Assembly (NCBI RefSeq): GCF_900105395.1
Contig: NZ_LT629775.1
Location: 8,583,501-8,647,500 of the forward strand
Direction: 5' to 3'
Source of the DNA: Streptomyces sp. TLI_053
GTDB taxonomy: Bacteria > Actinomycetota > Actinomycetes > Streptomycetales > Streptomycetaceae
Length of the DNA: 64,000 bases
Shown here: positions 27,076 to 35,368 of the stretch, piece after piece
How positions within the stretch are numbered: the stretch's first letter is position 1
Layout of the letters: each line of letters opens with the position of its first letter
Program-made: the position numbers and the translations under genes
Notes under the pieces: model-generated
The model's database searches: none
Seen by the model: the letters and a program-made list of their open reading frames with translations, nothing else
Told to the model about the DNA's origin: nothing

Positions 27076-27449
27076 TGACCCTCCCGGTCGCCTACCGCTG
27101 CCTTGCCTTCTCTCCCTACACCGTTGCTACCCGCCGCTCCCGTCCCCGGAAGTGCACCCCTGGGGCAGCACCCCTGCCCGACCGGGCCGGCCCCGGGTCC
27201 GCGGGCCGCCGGGGACCCGGCCGCGCGCTGCCTCGGCCGGGACCTCTCCTGGCCGGACCGGCTCGCCCTGCCGGAGCACCCCGACGCGTGAGCAGCCCCT
27301 GTCGTCGTGCGCCGGGGGCGGCAGTGGCCGCCTCCCGGCGCACCGGTCACCGCTGCGCGTCGCCACCACGCACAACCAGGTGCGGCCGGGTCGGCGCGGT
27401 GCCCGGTCCGGCACCGCCCGGTCGTGGCCGGGTGGGCGGGTTGCGGGTG
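27076..27449. other. Gap without recognised gene
   Basis: 374 bp between two minus-strand genes. Very GC-rich; open frames here lack start sites and recognisable motifs. It probably includes the promoter of the DUF4157 gene. Nothing else seen. Confidence 0.5.
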
Positions 27450-28421
27450 TCAGAGCCAGCCGTGTTGGGCGGCTTTGATGCCGGCTTCGAAGCGGCTGGT
27501 GGCGTTGAGGCGTTCCATGATGGCGGCCATGTGGCGGCCGACGGTGCGGGAGGAGATGCCGAGGCGTTGGCCGGCGGTGTCGTCGGTGAGGCCGGTGCCG
27601 AGCAGGCGCAGGAGGTGGCGTTCGGTGGGGGTGAGTCCGGTGGTGGGGTCGTCGGGGGTGGTGGCGCCGAGGGGGACGGCGGTGTTCCAGGCCTGTTCGT
27701 AGAGGTCGAGGAGGGCGTTGAGGATGCCGGGTTCGGTGATGTGCAGGGCGCCTTTGCGGGTGTTGTCGGGGTCGATGGGGACGAGGGCCTGGGTGCGGTC
27801 GACGATGACGACGCGTTGGGGGACGGTGGGGGCGGTGCGTACTTCGCCGCCCTGGCCGAGGAGCCAGTGGGCGTAGTGGGCGGCGTGGGGCTGGTGGCGG
27901 TTGGAGTCCTGGTAGAGGGTGCGGATCGCGACGCCGCGGGTGAGTGCCTGGGCGTCGGCGGGGCGGGAGGCAGCGAGGTCTTCGGGGCGTTGGGTGCCGG
28001 GTTGGCTGCTGAGGACTTCGTGGGTGGCGGTGCGGCCCATGTGTTCGAGGCGGTGGTGGATGGCGTCGAGGCCGAGGAGGCGTTCGCCGTGGGTGGTGTG
28101 GTGTTCGGCGCGGTCGGCGACCATGCGGGTCACGGTGGCGCGGGAGGCGGCGAGGGCGGCCTGGCGGGCGGCGAGGTCGGCTTCCTGGCGGGCGACGATG
28201 TCGGCGAGGCCGATGGCGGGGTCGACGGCGCGCATCCGGCCGGGGTGTTCGGCGGAGGCGCGGATGAGCATGAGGGTGCCGAGTTCGTCCAGGGCGTCGT
28301 GGAGCCGGCCGGGGGTGAGGCCAGTGCGGGCGGCGAGGGTGTCGATGTCGTCCGTCGGGTGGTCGAGCATGGCCCGGTAGACCTGACAGGCAGTGGACGA
28401 GAGGCCGAGTGCCTCCAACAT
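27450..28421 (-). CDS. TrmB-like/LuxR helix-turn-helix regulator
   Basis: Regulator of 323 residues. The N-terminus has a TrmB-like winged helix (MLEALGLSSTACQVYRAMLDHPTDDIDTLAARTGLTPGRLHDALDELG), a middle coiled region follows (DIVARQEADLAARQAALAASRATV), and the C-terminus is a LuxR HTH (LTPTERHLLRLLGTGLTDDTAGQRLGISSRTVGRHMAAIMERLNA). The middle part (GVAIRTLYQDSNRHQPHAAHYAHWL...) is the likely ligand-binding domain. ATG at 28421 follows GGGGGGAAC. It is divergent from a small exported peptide gene, a layout that would allow peptide sensing; that is inference. Confidence 0.85.
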   Translation of the reverse strand: MLEALGLSSTACQVYRAMLDHPTDDIDTLAARTGLTPGRLHDALDELGTLMLIRASAEHPGRMRAVDPAIGLADIVARQEADLAARQAALAASRATVTRMVADRAEHHTTHGERLLGLDAIHHRLEHMGRTATHEVLSSQPGTQRPEDLAASRPADAQALTRGVAIRTLYQDSNRHQPHAAHYAHWLLGQGGEVRTAPTVPQRVVIVDRTQALVPIDPDNTRKGALHITEPGILNALLDLYEQAWNTAVPLGATTPDDPTTGLTPTERHLLRLLGTGLTDDTAGQRLGISSRTVGRHMAAIMERLNATSRFEAGIKAAQHGWL

Positions 28422-28805
28422 GGTTCCCCCCGGAAACGTGTGGCGGACATGCACGACGGTGCACGAAACGGCACTGATGATTTCAGCGGGGCGCAGTTGC
28501 ACACAAGGGCAGACCTGTCCCGGCTGCGGCGGCTTTCACCGGTTTGACCAGCGGATTCCCCTCTGTGTCCCCTGCTGGGGGAGCCGGCCGCGTCGAAGAT
28601 TCTGACATGTCTATGACTGATTGTCCGATGTCGGACAGTCCGGTTGGCGACAGCCGGAGCGCCTTCCGGTGGGGCCCCGTGACAGGCCAAGCTGGTGATC
28701 GCCGCCGGAGAAACCGACCGGACGGCGAACCGGAACGAGCGTCAACCGCGGGACGCCGAACCGGAACTCCGTTGCCCAACCGAGTCGTTCAGGAGAATCA
28801 CCGTT
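28422..28805. promoter_or_regulatory. Divergent region with palindrome TGTCCGA-TG-TCGGACA
   Basis: 384 bp between the regulator and the peptide gene. It holds a perfect dyad, TGTCCGATGTCGGACA at 28622-28637, flanked by a second GTCCGG half-like site. A weaker TGCA-spaced dyad lies near 28450-28465, close to the regulator start. These suit autoregulation and peptide-gene control by the TrmB/LuxR-type protein. Confidence 0.5.
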
Positions 28806-28991
28806 ATGCGCAGCCACCTGGTCAAGGTCGTCGCGGTCACCGCCCTCGCCCTCACCGCCCTGTTCGCGGCCCCGGCCGTTCTCGCTCCCGCCGCCTCCGG
28901 CCCCGCTGCCGCCGCCACCTCCGGACCCGCCGCCGCTGCGCCCTCCCCGAGCGGCACCGTGCCGGCCGACGGCAGCCTCGGCTGGGGCTGA
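28806..28991 (+). CDS. Short exported peptide (61 residues)
   Basis: ATG at 28806 with AGGAG ten bases upstream. The first 30 residues form a clear signal peptide (MRSHLVKVVAVTALALTALFAAPAV). The mature part is about 35 residues, Ala/Pro/Ser/Gly-rich, ending PADGSLGWG. No family recognised. It is divergent from the TrmB/LuxR-type regulator and followed after five bases by a second small gene. A signalling peptide or a peptide processed near its Trp-containing end is a reasonable guess. Confidence 0.65.
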   Translation: MRSHLVKVVAVTALALTALFAAPAVLAPAASGPAAAATSGPAAAAPSPSGTVPADGSLGWG

Positions 28992-28996
28992 CCCCC

Positions 28997-29293
28997 TTGG
29001 ACGTCGTCCACGCCAGCCTGCGGCGCAGGGATCGCGGTGCGGTCGCGTCGCAGGAAGCGAGCGAGGTCGTCGGCATCCTGTGGGCCCACGCCCGGCCCGG
29101 TGACGGGCTCCAGCACATCGCCGCCCGCGCCCAGGACGACCGGGTGGACCTGCTGCTCTACCTCCTCACCCGCCGCACTGCCGACGGCCCGTCGGACCCC
29201 GTCGCCTCCGCGCACACCCTGATCGCCCGGGGTCACCGCGCCTCACCCCTGCTCTCCCGCCGCTACCACCCGCCGGCGCCGGAAACCAGCTGA
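28997..29293 (+). CDS. Small cytosolic protein after the peptide gene
   Basis: Reading from TTG at 28997, five bases after the peptide stop, gives 98 residues; a CTG at 28988 overlapping the stop is an alternative. The sequence is helical and protein-like (LDVVHASLRRRDRGAVASQEASEVVGILWAHARPGDGLQHI, RVDLLLYLLT, SPLLSRRYHPP) with high third-base GC. No signal peptide or known domain. Close coupling suggests one transcript with the peptide. Confidence 0.5.
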   Translation: MDVVHASLRRRDRGAVASQEASEVVGILWAHARPGDGLQHIAARAQDDRVDLLLYLLTRRTADGPSDPVASAHTLIARGHRASPLLSRRYHPPAPETS

Positions 29294-29455
29294 TCGTCCG
29301 TCATCGGCCCACCGGACCGCCGGTGGGGCCTTCGCCCCGGCTGTTCCACACCGACCGCTGTTCCTGCAGGACAGCCGTCCGCCGACACCCGCCGGGCCGC
29401 CCCGCGCGCCCGCCGTGCCACGTCACCACCCGAACCCGACCCAAGGAGTTTCCGC

Positions 29456-30850
29456 ATGCCTTCCTCCCTCCGCTCCAGGCTCGTCCGGCTCACCCTGGCC
29501 GCCACCGTCGCCTCCTCCGGCGCGATCGCGACCACCGCGGTCACCGTCGCCACCGCCACCACCGCCCAGGCGGCGTCCTCGGTGGGCGGCCAGATCACCC
29601 GCAGCGAGGTACTCGCTCGTGCCAACGACTGGTACAACCGCAATGTCCAGTACGACCAGGACGCCTCGGCCACCGACGTCGGCGGCCGCTACTACCGCAC
29701 CGACTGCTCCGGGTTCGTCTCGATGGCCTGGCACCTGGCCTCCAGCGAGAACACCGACAGCATCGACGTGCGGTCGCTGACCACCCGCGTCGCGCTGACC
29801 GACCTCCAGCCCGGCGACGCCCTCGACAACGACCCCCACGACGGCAACATCCTCGGCTCGGGCCACATCGTCCTGTTCGACCGCTGGATAGACAGGTCCG
29901 CCGGCACCTTCGCCTACATCGCCGAGTCCAGCAAGGTGAACGACATGCAGAAGGGCACCGCCTCCATCTACGGCGGCAACATCGGCGGCCACCCGGCCAG
30001 CGGCTACTTCGGTCTCCGCTACAACAACATCACCGGCGCGAGCGCCTCCGCCGGTACGGAGTCGGGTGGTGCGGGGCGGGTGCGGTGGGCGGATTTCGAC
30101 GGTGACGGTCGTGCGGACTACGTGGTTCTCAACGACAACGGTTCGGTGCGGGTGTTCCTGAACAAGGGTGGTGACGGGCACGGGGGTTGGAGCGATCTGG
30201 GTCAGGTGTCGACCGGGATGACGTCCGACCGTGCGCGGGTGCGTCTGGCGGACTACGACGGTGACGGGCGCGCGGACTACCTGTTGATCAACGCCAACGG
30301 TTCGGTGCGGGTGTTCCTGAACAAGGGCGGTGACGGGCACGGGGACTGGAGCGACCTGGGCCAGGTCGCCTCCGGCCTGACCGCCGATCCGTCGCAGGTG
30401 ACGTTCGCGGACTTCGACGGCGACGGGCGCACCGACTATGTCGTCACCCAGGCGGACGGTGCGGTGGGTGTGTTCCGCAACACCGGTGTCGGTGGTTGGA
30501 GCGACCTCGGCAAGGTCGCCGGTGGTGTCACCACCGACCGCAGCCGCGTCAAGTGGGCCGACATCGACGGCGACGGCCGTGCGGACTACAACATCGTCAA
30601 CCCCGGTGGCTCGATCACCAGTTACGTGAACCACGGTGGTGACACCGGTGGTGGCTGGACGCTGCGGGCGCAGATCACCACGGGTCTGACCGGCGACCAG
30701 AACGCGGTGTCGCTGGCGGACATCAACGGCGACGGCCGTGCCGACTACCTCGTCACCACGGGCCCCACCACCGCGTTCCTGAACAACGGCGGCGACGACC
30801 GCAACAACCCCGGCTGGATCGACTACGGCCAGATCGCCGCCGGCGTCTGA
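29456..30850 (+). CDS. Secreted NlpC/P60-like peptidase with VCBS propeller
   Basis: Exported protein of 464 residues, ATG after AAGGAG. Signal peptide to about residue 38 (ending TTAQA). Residues 45-195 form a cysteine-peptidase-like domain with YRTDCSGFVSMAWHL (nucleophile Cys) and GSGHIVLFDRW (His), the NlpC/P60-type arrangement, so it may cut cell-wall peptides. Residues 205-464 hold five VCBS/FG-GAP blades with calcium-binding loops such as FDGDGRADY, ADYDGDGRADY and ADIDGDGRADY. First of three tandem genes that share this C-terminal part nearly base for base. Confidence 0.88.
   Translation: MPSSLRSRLVRLTLAATVASSGAIATTAVTVATATTAQAASSVGGQITRSEVLARANDWYNRNVQYDQDASATDVGGRYYRTDCSGFVSMAWHLASSENTDSIDVRSLTTRVALTDLQPGDALDNDPHDGNILGSGHIVLFDRWIDRSAGTFAYIAESSKVNDMQKGTASIYGGNIGGHPASGYFGLRYNNITGASASAGTESGGAGRVRWADFDGDGRADYVVLNDNGSVRVFLNKGGDGHGGWSDLGQVSTGMTSDRARVRLADYDGDGRADYLLINANGSVRVFLNKGGDGHGDWSDLGQVASGLTADPSQVTFADFDGDGRTDYVVTQADGAVGVFRNTGVGGWSDLGKVAGGVTTDRSRVKWADIDGDGRADYNIVNPGGSITSYVNHGGDTGGGWTLRAQITTGLTGDQNAVSLADINGDGRADYLVTTGPTTAFLNNGGDDRNNPGWIDYGQIAAGV
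30053..30850 (+). repeat. VCBS propeller DNA repeat, copy 1
   Basis: About 798 bp beginning GGTACGGAGTCGGG and running to the stop codon. It is nearly identical to 31391-32188, with only scattered silent or conservative differences, and matches 33041 onward for about 375 bp. High DNA identity between modules fused to unrelated catalytic domains indicates recent duplication or gene conversion. Confidence 0.9.
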
Positions 30851-30876
30851 ACCCCGCACCCTGCACCACCGACCGG

Positions 30877-30945
30877 CACCACTGACCGGCACCACGAACC
30901 CCAGTCACGAACCCCAGTCACGAACCCCAGCCACGAACCGCAATG
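30877..30945 (+). repeat. 13-bp tandem repeats after first propeller gene
   Basis: Spacer made of about four tandem 13-base units of the type AGTCACGAACCCC, preceded by two GACCGGCACCAC units. It lies just downstream of the stop codon and is repeated after the second propeller gene. Confidence 0.8.
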
Positions 30946-31024
30946 ACCCGGGGCGCAGCGCACCGAACGCGCTGCGCCCCTCCCACCCCCCTGACCGTCC
31001 GCGCTACCGAAACGAGTGATTCCA

Positions 31025-32188
31025 TTGAAGCCGCGCCGTCGTCCCCCGCTCTCCTTCGTCGTCCTGGCCGCCGCCGCGGCCTGCGCAATCGGCGCCCCGA
31101 CGGCCTCGGCCGCCTCCGTGAGCACCTGGGACAAGGTCGCCCAGTGCGAGAGCACAGGGAACTGGAGCATCAACACCGGCGGCACGTACTACGGCGGCCT
31201 GCAGATCAACCTCCACAACTGGCAGTACTACGGCGGCACCGCGTACGCGGCCCGCCCCGACCTCGCCACCAAGAAACAGCAGATCCTGATAGCCGAGAAG
31301 ATCCTCGCCGACCAGGGCGCCGGCGCGTGGAGCTGCGCTCCGGGAACCGGTCTGGCCACCGACCACGCCAACCCGTACCCCAGCGGTGCCGGTACGGAAT
31401 CGGGTGGTGCGGGGCGGGTGCGGTGGGCGGATTTCGACGGTGACGGTCGTGCGGACTACGTGGTTCTCAACGACAACGGTTCGGTGCGGGTGTTCCTGAA
31501 CAAGGGTGGTGACGGGCACGGGGGTTGGAGTGACCTGGGTCAGGTGTCGACCGGGATGACGTCCGACCGTGCGCGGGTGCGTCTGGCGGACTACGACGGT
31601 GACGGGCGCGCGGACTACCTGTTGATCAATGCCAACGGTTCGGTGCGGGTGTTCCTGAACAAGGGTGGTGACGGGCACGGGGACTGGAGCGACCTGGGTC
31701 AGGTGGCCTCCGGCCTGACCACCGATCCGTCGCAGGTGACGTTCGCGGACTTCGACGGTGACGGGCGCACCGACTATGTCGTCACCCAGGCGGACGGTGC
31801 GGTGGGTGTGTTCCGCAACACCGGTGTCGGTGGTTGGAGCGACCTCGGCAAGGTCGCCGGTGGTGTCACCACCGACCGCAGCCGTGTCAAGTGGGCCGAC
31901 ATCGACGGCGACGGTCGTGCGGACTACAACATCGTCAACCCCGGTGGCTCGATCACCAGTTACGTGAACCACGGTGGTGACACCGGTGGTGGCTGGACGC
32001 TGCGGGCGCAGATCACCACGGGTCTGACCGGCGACCAGAACGCGGTGTCGCTGGCGGACATCAACGGCGACGGCCGTGCCGACTACCTCGTCACCACGGG
32101 CCCCACCACCGCGTTCCTGAACAACGGCGGCGACGACCGCAACAACCCCGGCTGGATCGACTACGGCCAGATCGCCGCCGGCGCCTGA
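31025..32188 (+). CDS. Secreted Rpf-type transglycosylase with VCBS propeller
   Basis: Exported wall hydrolase. TTG at 31025 is preferred because CGAG stands eight bases upstream and the context matches the start of the third paralogue; GTG at 31016 is the alternative. A short signal peptide (ending APTASAA) is followed by a resuscitation-promoting-factor-like domain: WDKVAQCESTGNWSINTGG with the catalytic Glu, TYYGGLQINLHNWQYYGG and KKQQILIAEKILADQGAGAWSC. The C-terminal five-blade VCBS propeller is nearly identical to that of the gene before it. Cleavage of peptidoglycan glycan chains is the expected activity. Confidence 0.9.
   Translation: MKPRRRPPLSFVVLAAAAACAIGAPTASAASVSTWDKVAQCESTGNWSINTGGTYYGGLQINLHNWQYYGGTAYAARPDLATKKQQILIAEKILADQGAGAWSCAPGTGLATDHANPYPSGAGTESGGAGRVRWADFDGDGRADYVVLNDNGSVRVFLNKGGDGHGGWSDLGQVSTGMTSDRARVRLADYDGDGRADYLLINANGSVRVFLNKGGDGHGDWSDLGQVASGLTTDPSQVTFADFDGDGRTDYVVTQADGAVGVFRNTGVGGWSDLGKVAGGVTTDRSRVKWADIDGDGRADYNIVNPGGSITSYVNHGGDTGGGWTLRAQITTGLTGDQNAVSLADINGDGRADYLVTTGPTTAFLNNGGDDRNNPGWIDYGQIAAGA
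31391..32188 (+). repeat. VCBS propeller DNA repeat, copy 2
   Basis: Second copy, same length as copy 1 and homologous over its whole extent. The similarity continues past the stop into the downstream spacer (see 32208-32294), so the duplicated unit includes non-coding DNA. Confidence 0.9.
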
Positions 32189-32207
32189 ACCCCGCCCCCG
32201 CACCACC

Positions 32208-32294
32208 GACCGGCACCACTGACCGGCACCACGAACCCCAGCCACGAACCCCAGTCACGAACCCCAGCCACGAACCGCAGTCACGAACCCCAGC
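32208..32294 (+). repeat. 13-bp tandem repeats after second propeller gene
   Basis: About six units of the same AGTCACGAACCCC-type repeat, again preceded by GACCGGCACCAC units. The matching spacer shows that duplication of the upstream genes carried flanking DNA. Confidence 0.8.
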
Positions 32295-32311
32295 AAGGAA
32301 GAAGGAATCCT

Positions 32312-33847
32312 GTGAAGCGCACCCTCGGACTCGCCCTGGCCGCCGCGAGCGCGGTGGCGGCGATCGCGGCCACCGCCCCCACGGCCTCGGCCACGGCACC
32401 CGCACCGGCCCCGCTGCTCCGGGTGATGCCGCTCGGTGACTCGATCACCGCCGGGTACCGGAGCAGCACCGACGCCGGCTATCGCGGCCCGCTCGGCGAC
32501 CTGGTGGCCCAGCAGAACCGCTACACCGTCGACTTGGTGGGATCGAACCACAACGGCGCGGTCACCGACCCCGACAACGAGGGCCACAGCGGGTACATGG
32601 TCAACGACATCGCGGCCGGGGTCGACGGGTGGCTCCAGGCCGCGCAGCCGGACGTCGTCCTGCTGCACATCGGCATCAACGACCTGGACCGGGGTACCGA
32701 CAAGGCCCACGCGGCGGACCGCACCTCGGCACTGATCGACCGTGTCCTCGCCGCCCGTCCCGGTGTCAGCGTCCTCGTGATGGGCCTGATTCCGACCACA
32801 CCGAACCTGACCGCCCTGGTGGCCGACTACAACACTGCGCTGAGCCGGGCCGTCGAGACGAAGCAGACCCAGGGCCGCAAGGTCCGCTACACCGCCGCGC
32901 CCGCGCTGACGCCGGCCGAATTCGCCGACGGACTGCACCCCAACGACTCCGGCTACCAGCGAATGGCGCAGACCTTCGACCAGGCTCTGGACCGCTCCTT
33001 CACCGACGTCCTGGCCGCCCCGGCGGCCACGCGTCACGCCGGTACGGAGTCGGGTGGTGCGGGGCGGGTGCGGTGGGCGGATTTCGACGGTGACGGTCGT
33101 GCGGACTACGTGGTTCTCAACGACAACGGTTCGGTGCGGGTGTTCCTGAACAAGGGTGGTGACGGGCACGGGGGTTGGAGGGATCTGGGTCAGGTGTCGA
33201 CCGGGATGACGTCCGACCGTGCGCGGGTGCGTCTGGCGGACTACGACGGTGACGGGCGCGCGGACTACCTGTTGATCAATGCCAACGGTTCGGTGCGGGT
33301 GTTCCTGAACAAGGGTGGTGACGGGCACGGGGACTGGAGCGACCTGGGCCAGGTCGCCTCCGGCCTGACCGCCGATCCGTCGCAGGTGACGTTCGCGGAC
33401 TTCGACGGCGACGGCCGTACCGACTACATCACCCTCGCCGACAGCGGCGCCGTGAACGTCTTCCTCAACCGGGGCGGCGACGGCCACGGCGGCTGGGTGG
33501 ACAACGGCCGGGTCGCCGGCGGGCTCACCACCGACCGCAGCCGACTGCGCCTCGCCGACTTCGACGGTGACGGGCGCGTCGACTACAACGTGGTCAACCC
33601 CGACGGATCGATCACCACCTTCCTGAACAAGGGCGGTGACCACCACGGCGGTTGGAGCGACCACGGACGGACCGCGTCCGGTCTCACCACCGACCAGAGC
33701 GCCGTGGCGCTGGCGGACATCGACGCCGACGGCCACGCCGACTACCTCGTCACCACCGGCCCCACCACCGCCTTCCTCAACAACGGTGGCGACGGCCACA
33801 ACAACCCCGGCTGGATCGACTACGGCCGGATCGCCGCCGGGAGTTGA
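32312..33847 (+). CDS. Secreted SGNH/GDSL esterase with VCBS propeller
   Basis: 511 residues from GTG at 32312, AAGGAAT upstream. After a signal peptide (MKRTLGLALAAASAVAAIA) residues 35-235 form an SGNH hydrolase: LGDSITAGYRSS (Ser), GYMVNDI, HIGINDLD (Asn) and DGLHPND (Asp/His), as in CE3-type acetylxylan esterases. A VCBS propeller follows: its first two and a half blades match the two previous genes almost exactly, but after about 33415 the sequence diverges (ITLADSGAVNVFLNRGG). It probably removes acetyl groups from polysaccharide. Confidence 0.9.
   Translation: MKRTLGLALAAASAVAAIAATAPTASATAPAPAPLLRVMPLGDSITAGYRSSTDAGYRGPLGDLVAQQNRYTVDLVGSNHNGAVTDPDNEGHSGYMVNDIAAGVDGWLQAAQPDVVLLHIGINDLDRGTDKAHAADRTSALIDRVLAARPGVSVLVMGLIPTTPNLTALVADYNTALSRAVETKQTQGRKVRYTAAPALTPAEFADGLHPNDSGYQRMAQTFDQALDRSFTDVLAAPAATRHAGTESGGAGRVRWADFDGDGRADYVVLNDNGSVRVFLNKGGDGHGGWRDLGQVSTGMTSDRARVRLADYDGDGRADYLLINANGSVRVFLNKGGDGHGDWSDLGQVASGLTADPSQVTFADFDGDGRTDYITLADSGAVNVFLNRGGDGHGGWVDNGRVAGGLTTDRSRLRLADFDGDGRVDYNVVNPDGSITTFLNKGGDHHGGWSDHGRTASGLTTDQSAVALADIDADGHADYLVTTGPTTAFLNNGGDGHNNPGWIDYGRIAAGS
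33041..33847 (+). repeat. VCBS propeller DNA repeat, copy 3 (chimeric)
   Basis: Copy 3 is close to the others from 33041 to about 33415, then changes abruptly to a diverged propeller with different codons. The sharp change fits a gene-conversion tract boundary. Confidence 0.85.
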
Positions 33848-33901
33848 GCGGGCGGGGCCGCCCTGCCGCCTACGGGCCGCGACCACGGGCCGCGCCGCGC
33901 C

Positions 33902-33935
33902 GGGGTCACCGCACGGACGACCGTGCGGTGACCCC
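33902..33935. terminator. Hairpin terminator after the propeller genes
   Basis: Perfect 15-bp stem (GGGGTCACCGCACGG at 33902-33916, complement at 33921-33935) with an ACGA loop. It lies 55 bases after the esterase stop and faces the minus-strand oxidoreductase, so it can serve both directions. The rest of 33936-34145 shows only low-complexity GGGCTCAAC repeats and no gene. Confidence 0.85.
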
Positions 33936-34145
33936 GGCCCCGTACCCCGACTGTCCCCGCCACCACCGGCCGGGGGCGGCCGGGGCTTCCTCGTGGGCGC
34001 GTCGCGGGGGGCGCCGCGCGCGTCCGCGGGTTCCGGCCGTGCTAGCGGCGGCGGCCACCGCGCGGGTGCAGCGGGTGGGGCGGGCTCAACGGGCTCAACG
34101 GGCTCAACGGGCGCAACAGGTGCGGCGGCTGCGGCTGCCTCGGGC

Positions 34146-35189
34146 TCATCGGGCGAAGCCGGTGAGCGTGGTCTTGCCGATCGTGGTGCCGGACTCCTGG
34201 CGGCGGTGGGCCTCGCGGAGATTGGCCGCGTTCACCGGGCCGAGGTCGGTCGTCGCGGTGCTGGCGAGCACGCCGTCCTCGGCCAGTCGGGACACGCGGT
34301 CCAGGATGCGGTGCTGGGCTGCCAGGTCCGCGGTGCTGTGCAGGGAGCGGGTGTACATCAGCTCCCAGTGGAACGAGATGCTCTTGGACTTGAGCACGCC
34401 GATGTCCAGGGAGTCGTGGTCGTCGATGGCCACGATCGCCCCGAAAGGCTTCAGCGCCTCGGCGTACGCCGGGAGGTTGCGGTCGGTGCCGACCGTGCTG
34501 AACACCAGGTCCACCCCGTCCGGGGCCACCTCGGCCAGCTGCCCGGCCAGCGGCTCGCGGTGGTCGACGATGTGGTGGGCGCCCATCCGGCGGGCGAACT
34601 CCGCGCTCTCCGGACGGGAGGCCGTGCCGACCACGGTCAGCCCGGTCAGCGCGCGGGCCAGCTGGGAGACCATCGCGCCGACCCCGCCCGCGGCGGCGGT
34701 CACCAGCAGGGTGCCGCTGCGGTCGGGGGCGACGGCGCCCTGGCCCAGGCGTTCGAACAGGCCCTCCCACGCGGTCAGCGCGGTCAGCGGCAGCGCGGCG
34801 GCCTCGGCGAAGGAGAGCGTGGCGGGCTTGCGCCCGACGATCCGCTCGTCCACGGCGTGGTACTCGGCGTTCGCGCCCGGGCGGTCGATCGCCCCGGCGT
34901 AGTAGACCTCGTCCCCGACCTCGAACAGCTCGACCGCGGAACCCACCGCGACCACCGTGCCGGCGGCGTCCCAGCCGAGCACCTTCCAGTCGCCCTGCGG
35001 ATCGACGTTCCGGCGCACCTTGTGGTCGACCGGGTTCAGCGCCACCGCCTCGACCCGGACCAACAGGTCCCGCGGGCCGGGCTGCGGCACCGGCAGCTCG
35101 ACGTCCTGGAGGCTGTCCGGGTTCTCGACGGGCAGGCTCGCGCGGTAGGCCACCGCTCGCATCGTGGTGGGGATCGTGTTCTTGCTCAT
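34146..35189 (-). CDS. Zinc-type alcohol dehydrogenase/quinone oxidoreductase
   Basis: Medium-chain dehydrogenase of 347 residues, close to the zinc-binding alcohol dehydrogenase family of NADPH quinone reductases. The GroES-like N-terminus has DLLVRVEAVALNPVDHKVR and VLGWDAAGTVVAVG; the Rossmann domain has LLVTAAAGGVGAMVSQLAR and TVVGTASRPESAEFARRMGAHHIVDH. The Cys/His catalytic zinc ligands of true alcohol dehydrogenases are absent. ATG at 35189 follows GAAGGA. It is divergent from an HxlR regulator with an N-terminal Cys, as in qor2-qorR pairs, so it probably reduces quinones or other electrophiles under redox control. Confidence 0.9.
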   Translation of the reverse strand: MSKNTIPTTMRAVAYRASLPVENPDSLQDVELPVPQPGPRDLLVRVEAVALNPVDHKVRRNVDPQGDWKVLGWDAAGTVVAVGSAVELFEVGDEVYYAGAIDRPGANAEYHAVDERIVGRKPATLSFAEAAALPLTALTAWEGLFERLGQGAVAPDRSGTLLVTAAAGGVGAMVSQLARALTGLTVVGTASRPESAEFARRMGAHHIVDHREPLAGQLAEVAPDGVDLVFSTVGTDRNLPAYAEALKPFGAIVAIDDHDSLDIGVLKSKSISFHWELMYTRSLHSTADLAAQHRILDRVSRLAEDGVLASTATTDLGPVNAANLREAHRRQESGTTIGKTTLTGFAR

Positions 35190-35368
35190 CGCGGTGTCCT
35201 TCGCTGCGGAATGTCGTCCTGGCCTTGGCCTTGGCCTTGGTCCTGGTCCCGGCCCTGGTTCTGGTCCCGGGTCCCCGGCACCGGCTCCCGGGGCCGTCAT
35301 CAGGACGGTACGCAACAGGTAGTGGTAACCCGCAAGGGCTCCTAGTTCCTTTTGGGTACTATGACGAT
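35190..35368. promoter_or_regulatory. Divergent promoter with putative HxlR operator
   Basis: 179 bp between the oxidoreductase and the HxlR gene. Two near-inverted half-sites lie in its right part: TAGTGGTAACCC at about 35320-35331 and GGGTACTA at about 35355-35362. This AT-richer patch is placed to control both genes. Left part is a CTGGTCCTGG-type simple repeat. Confidence 0.5.
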
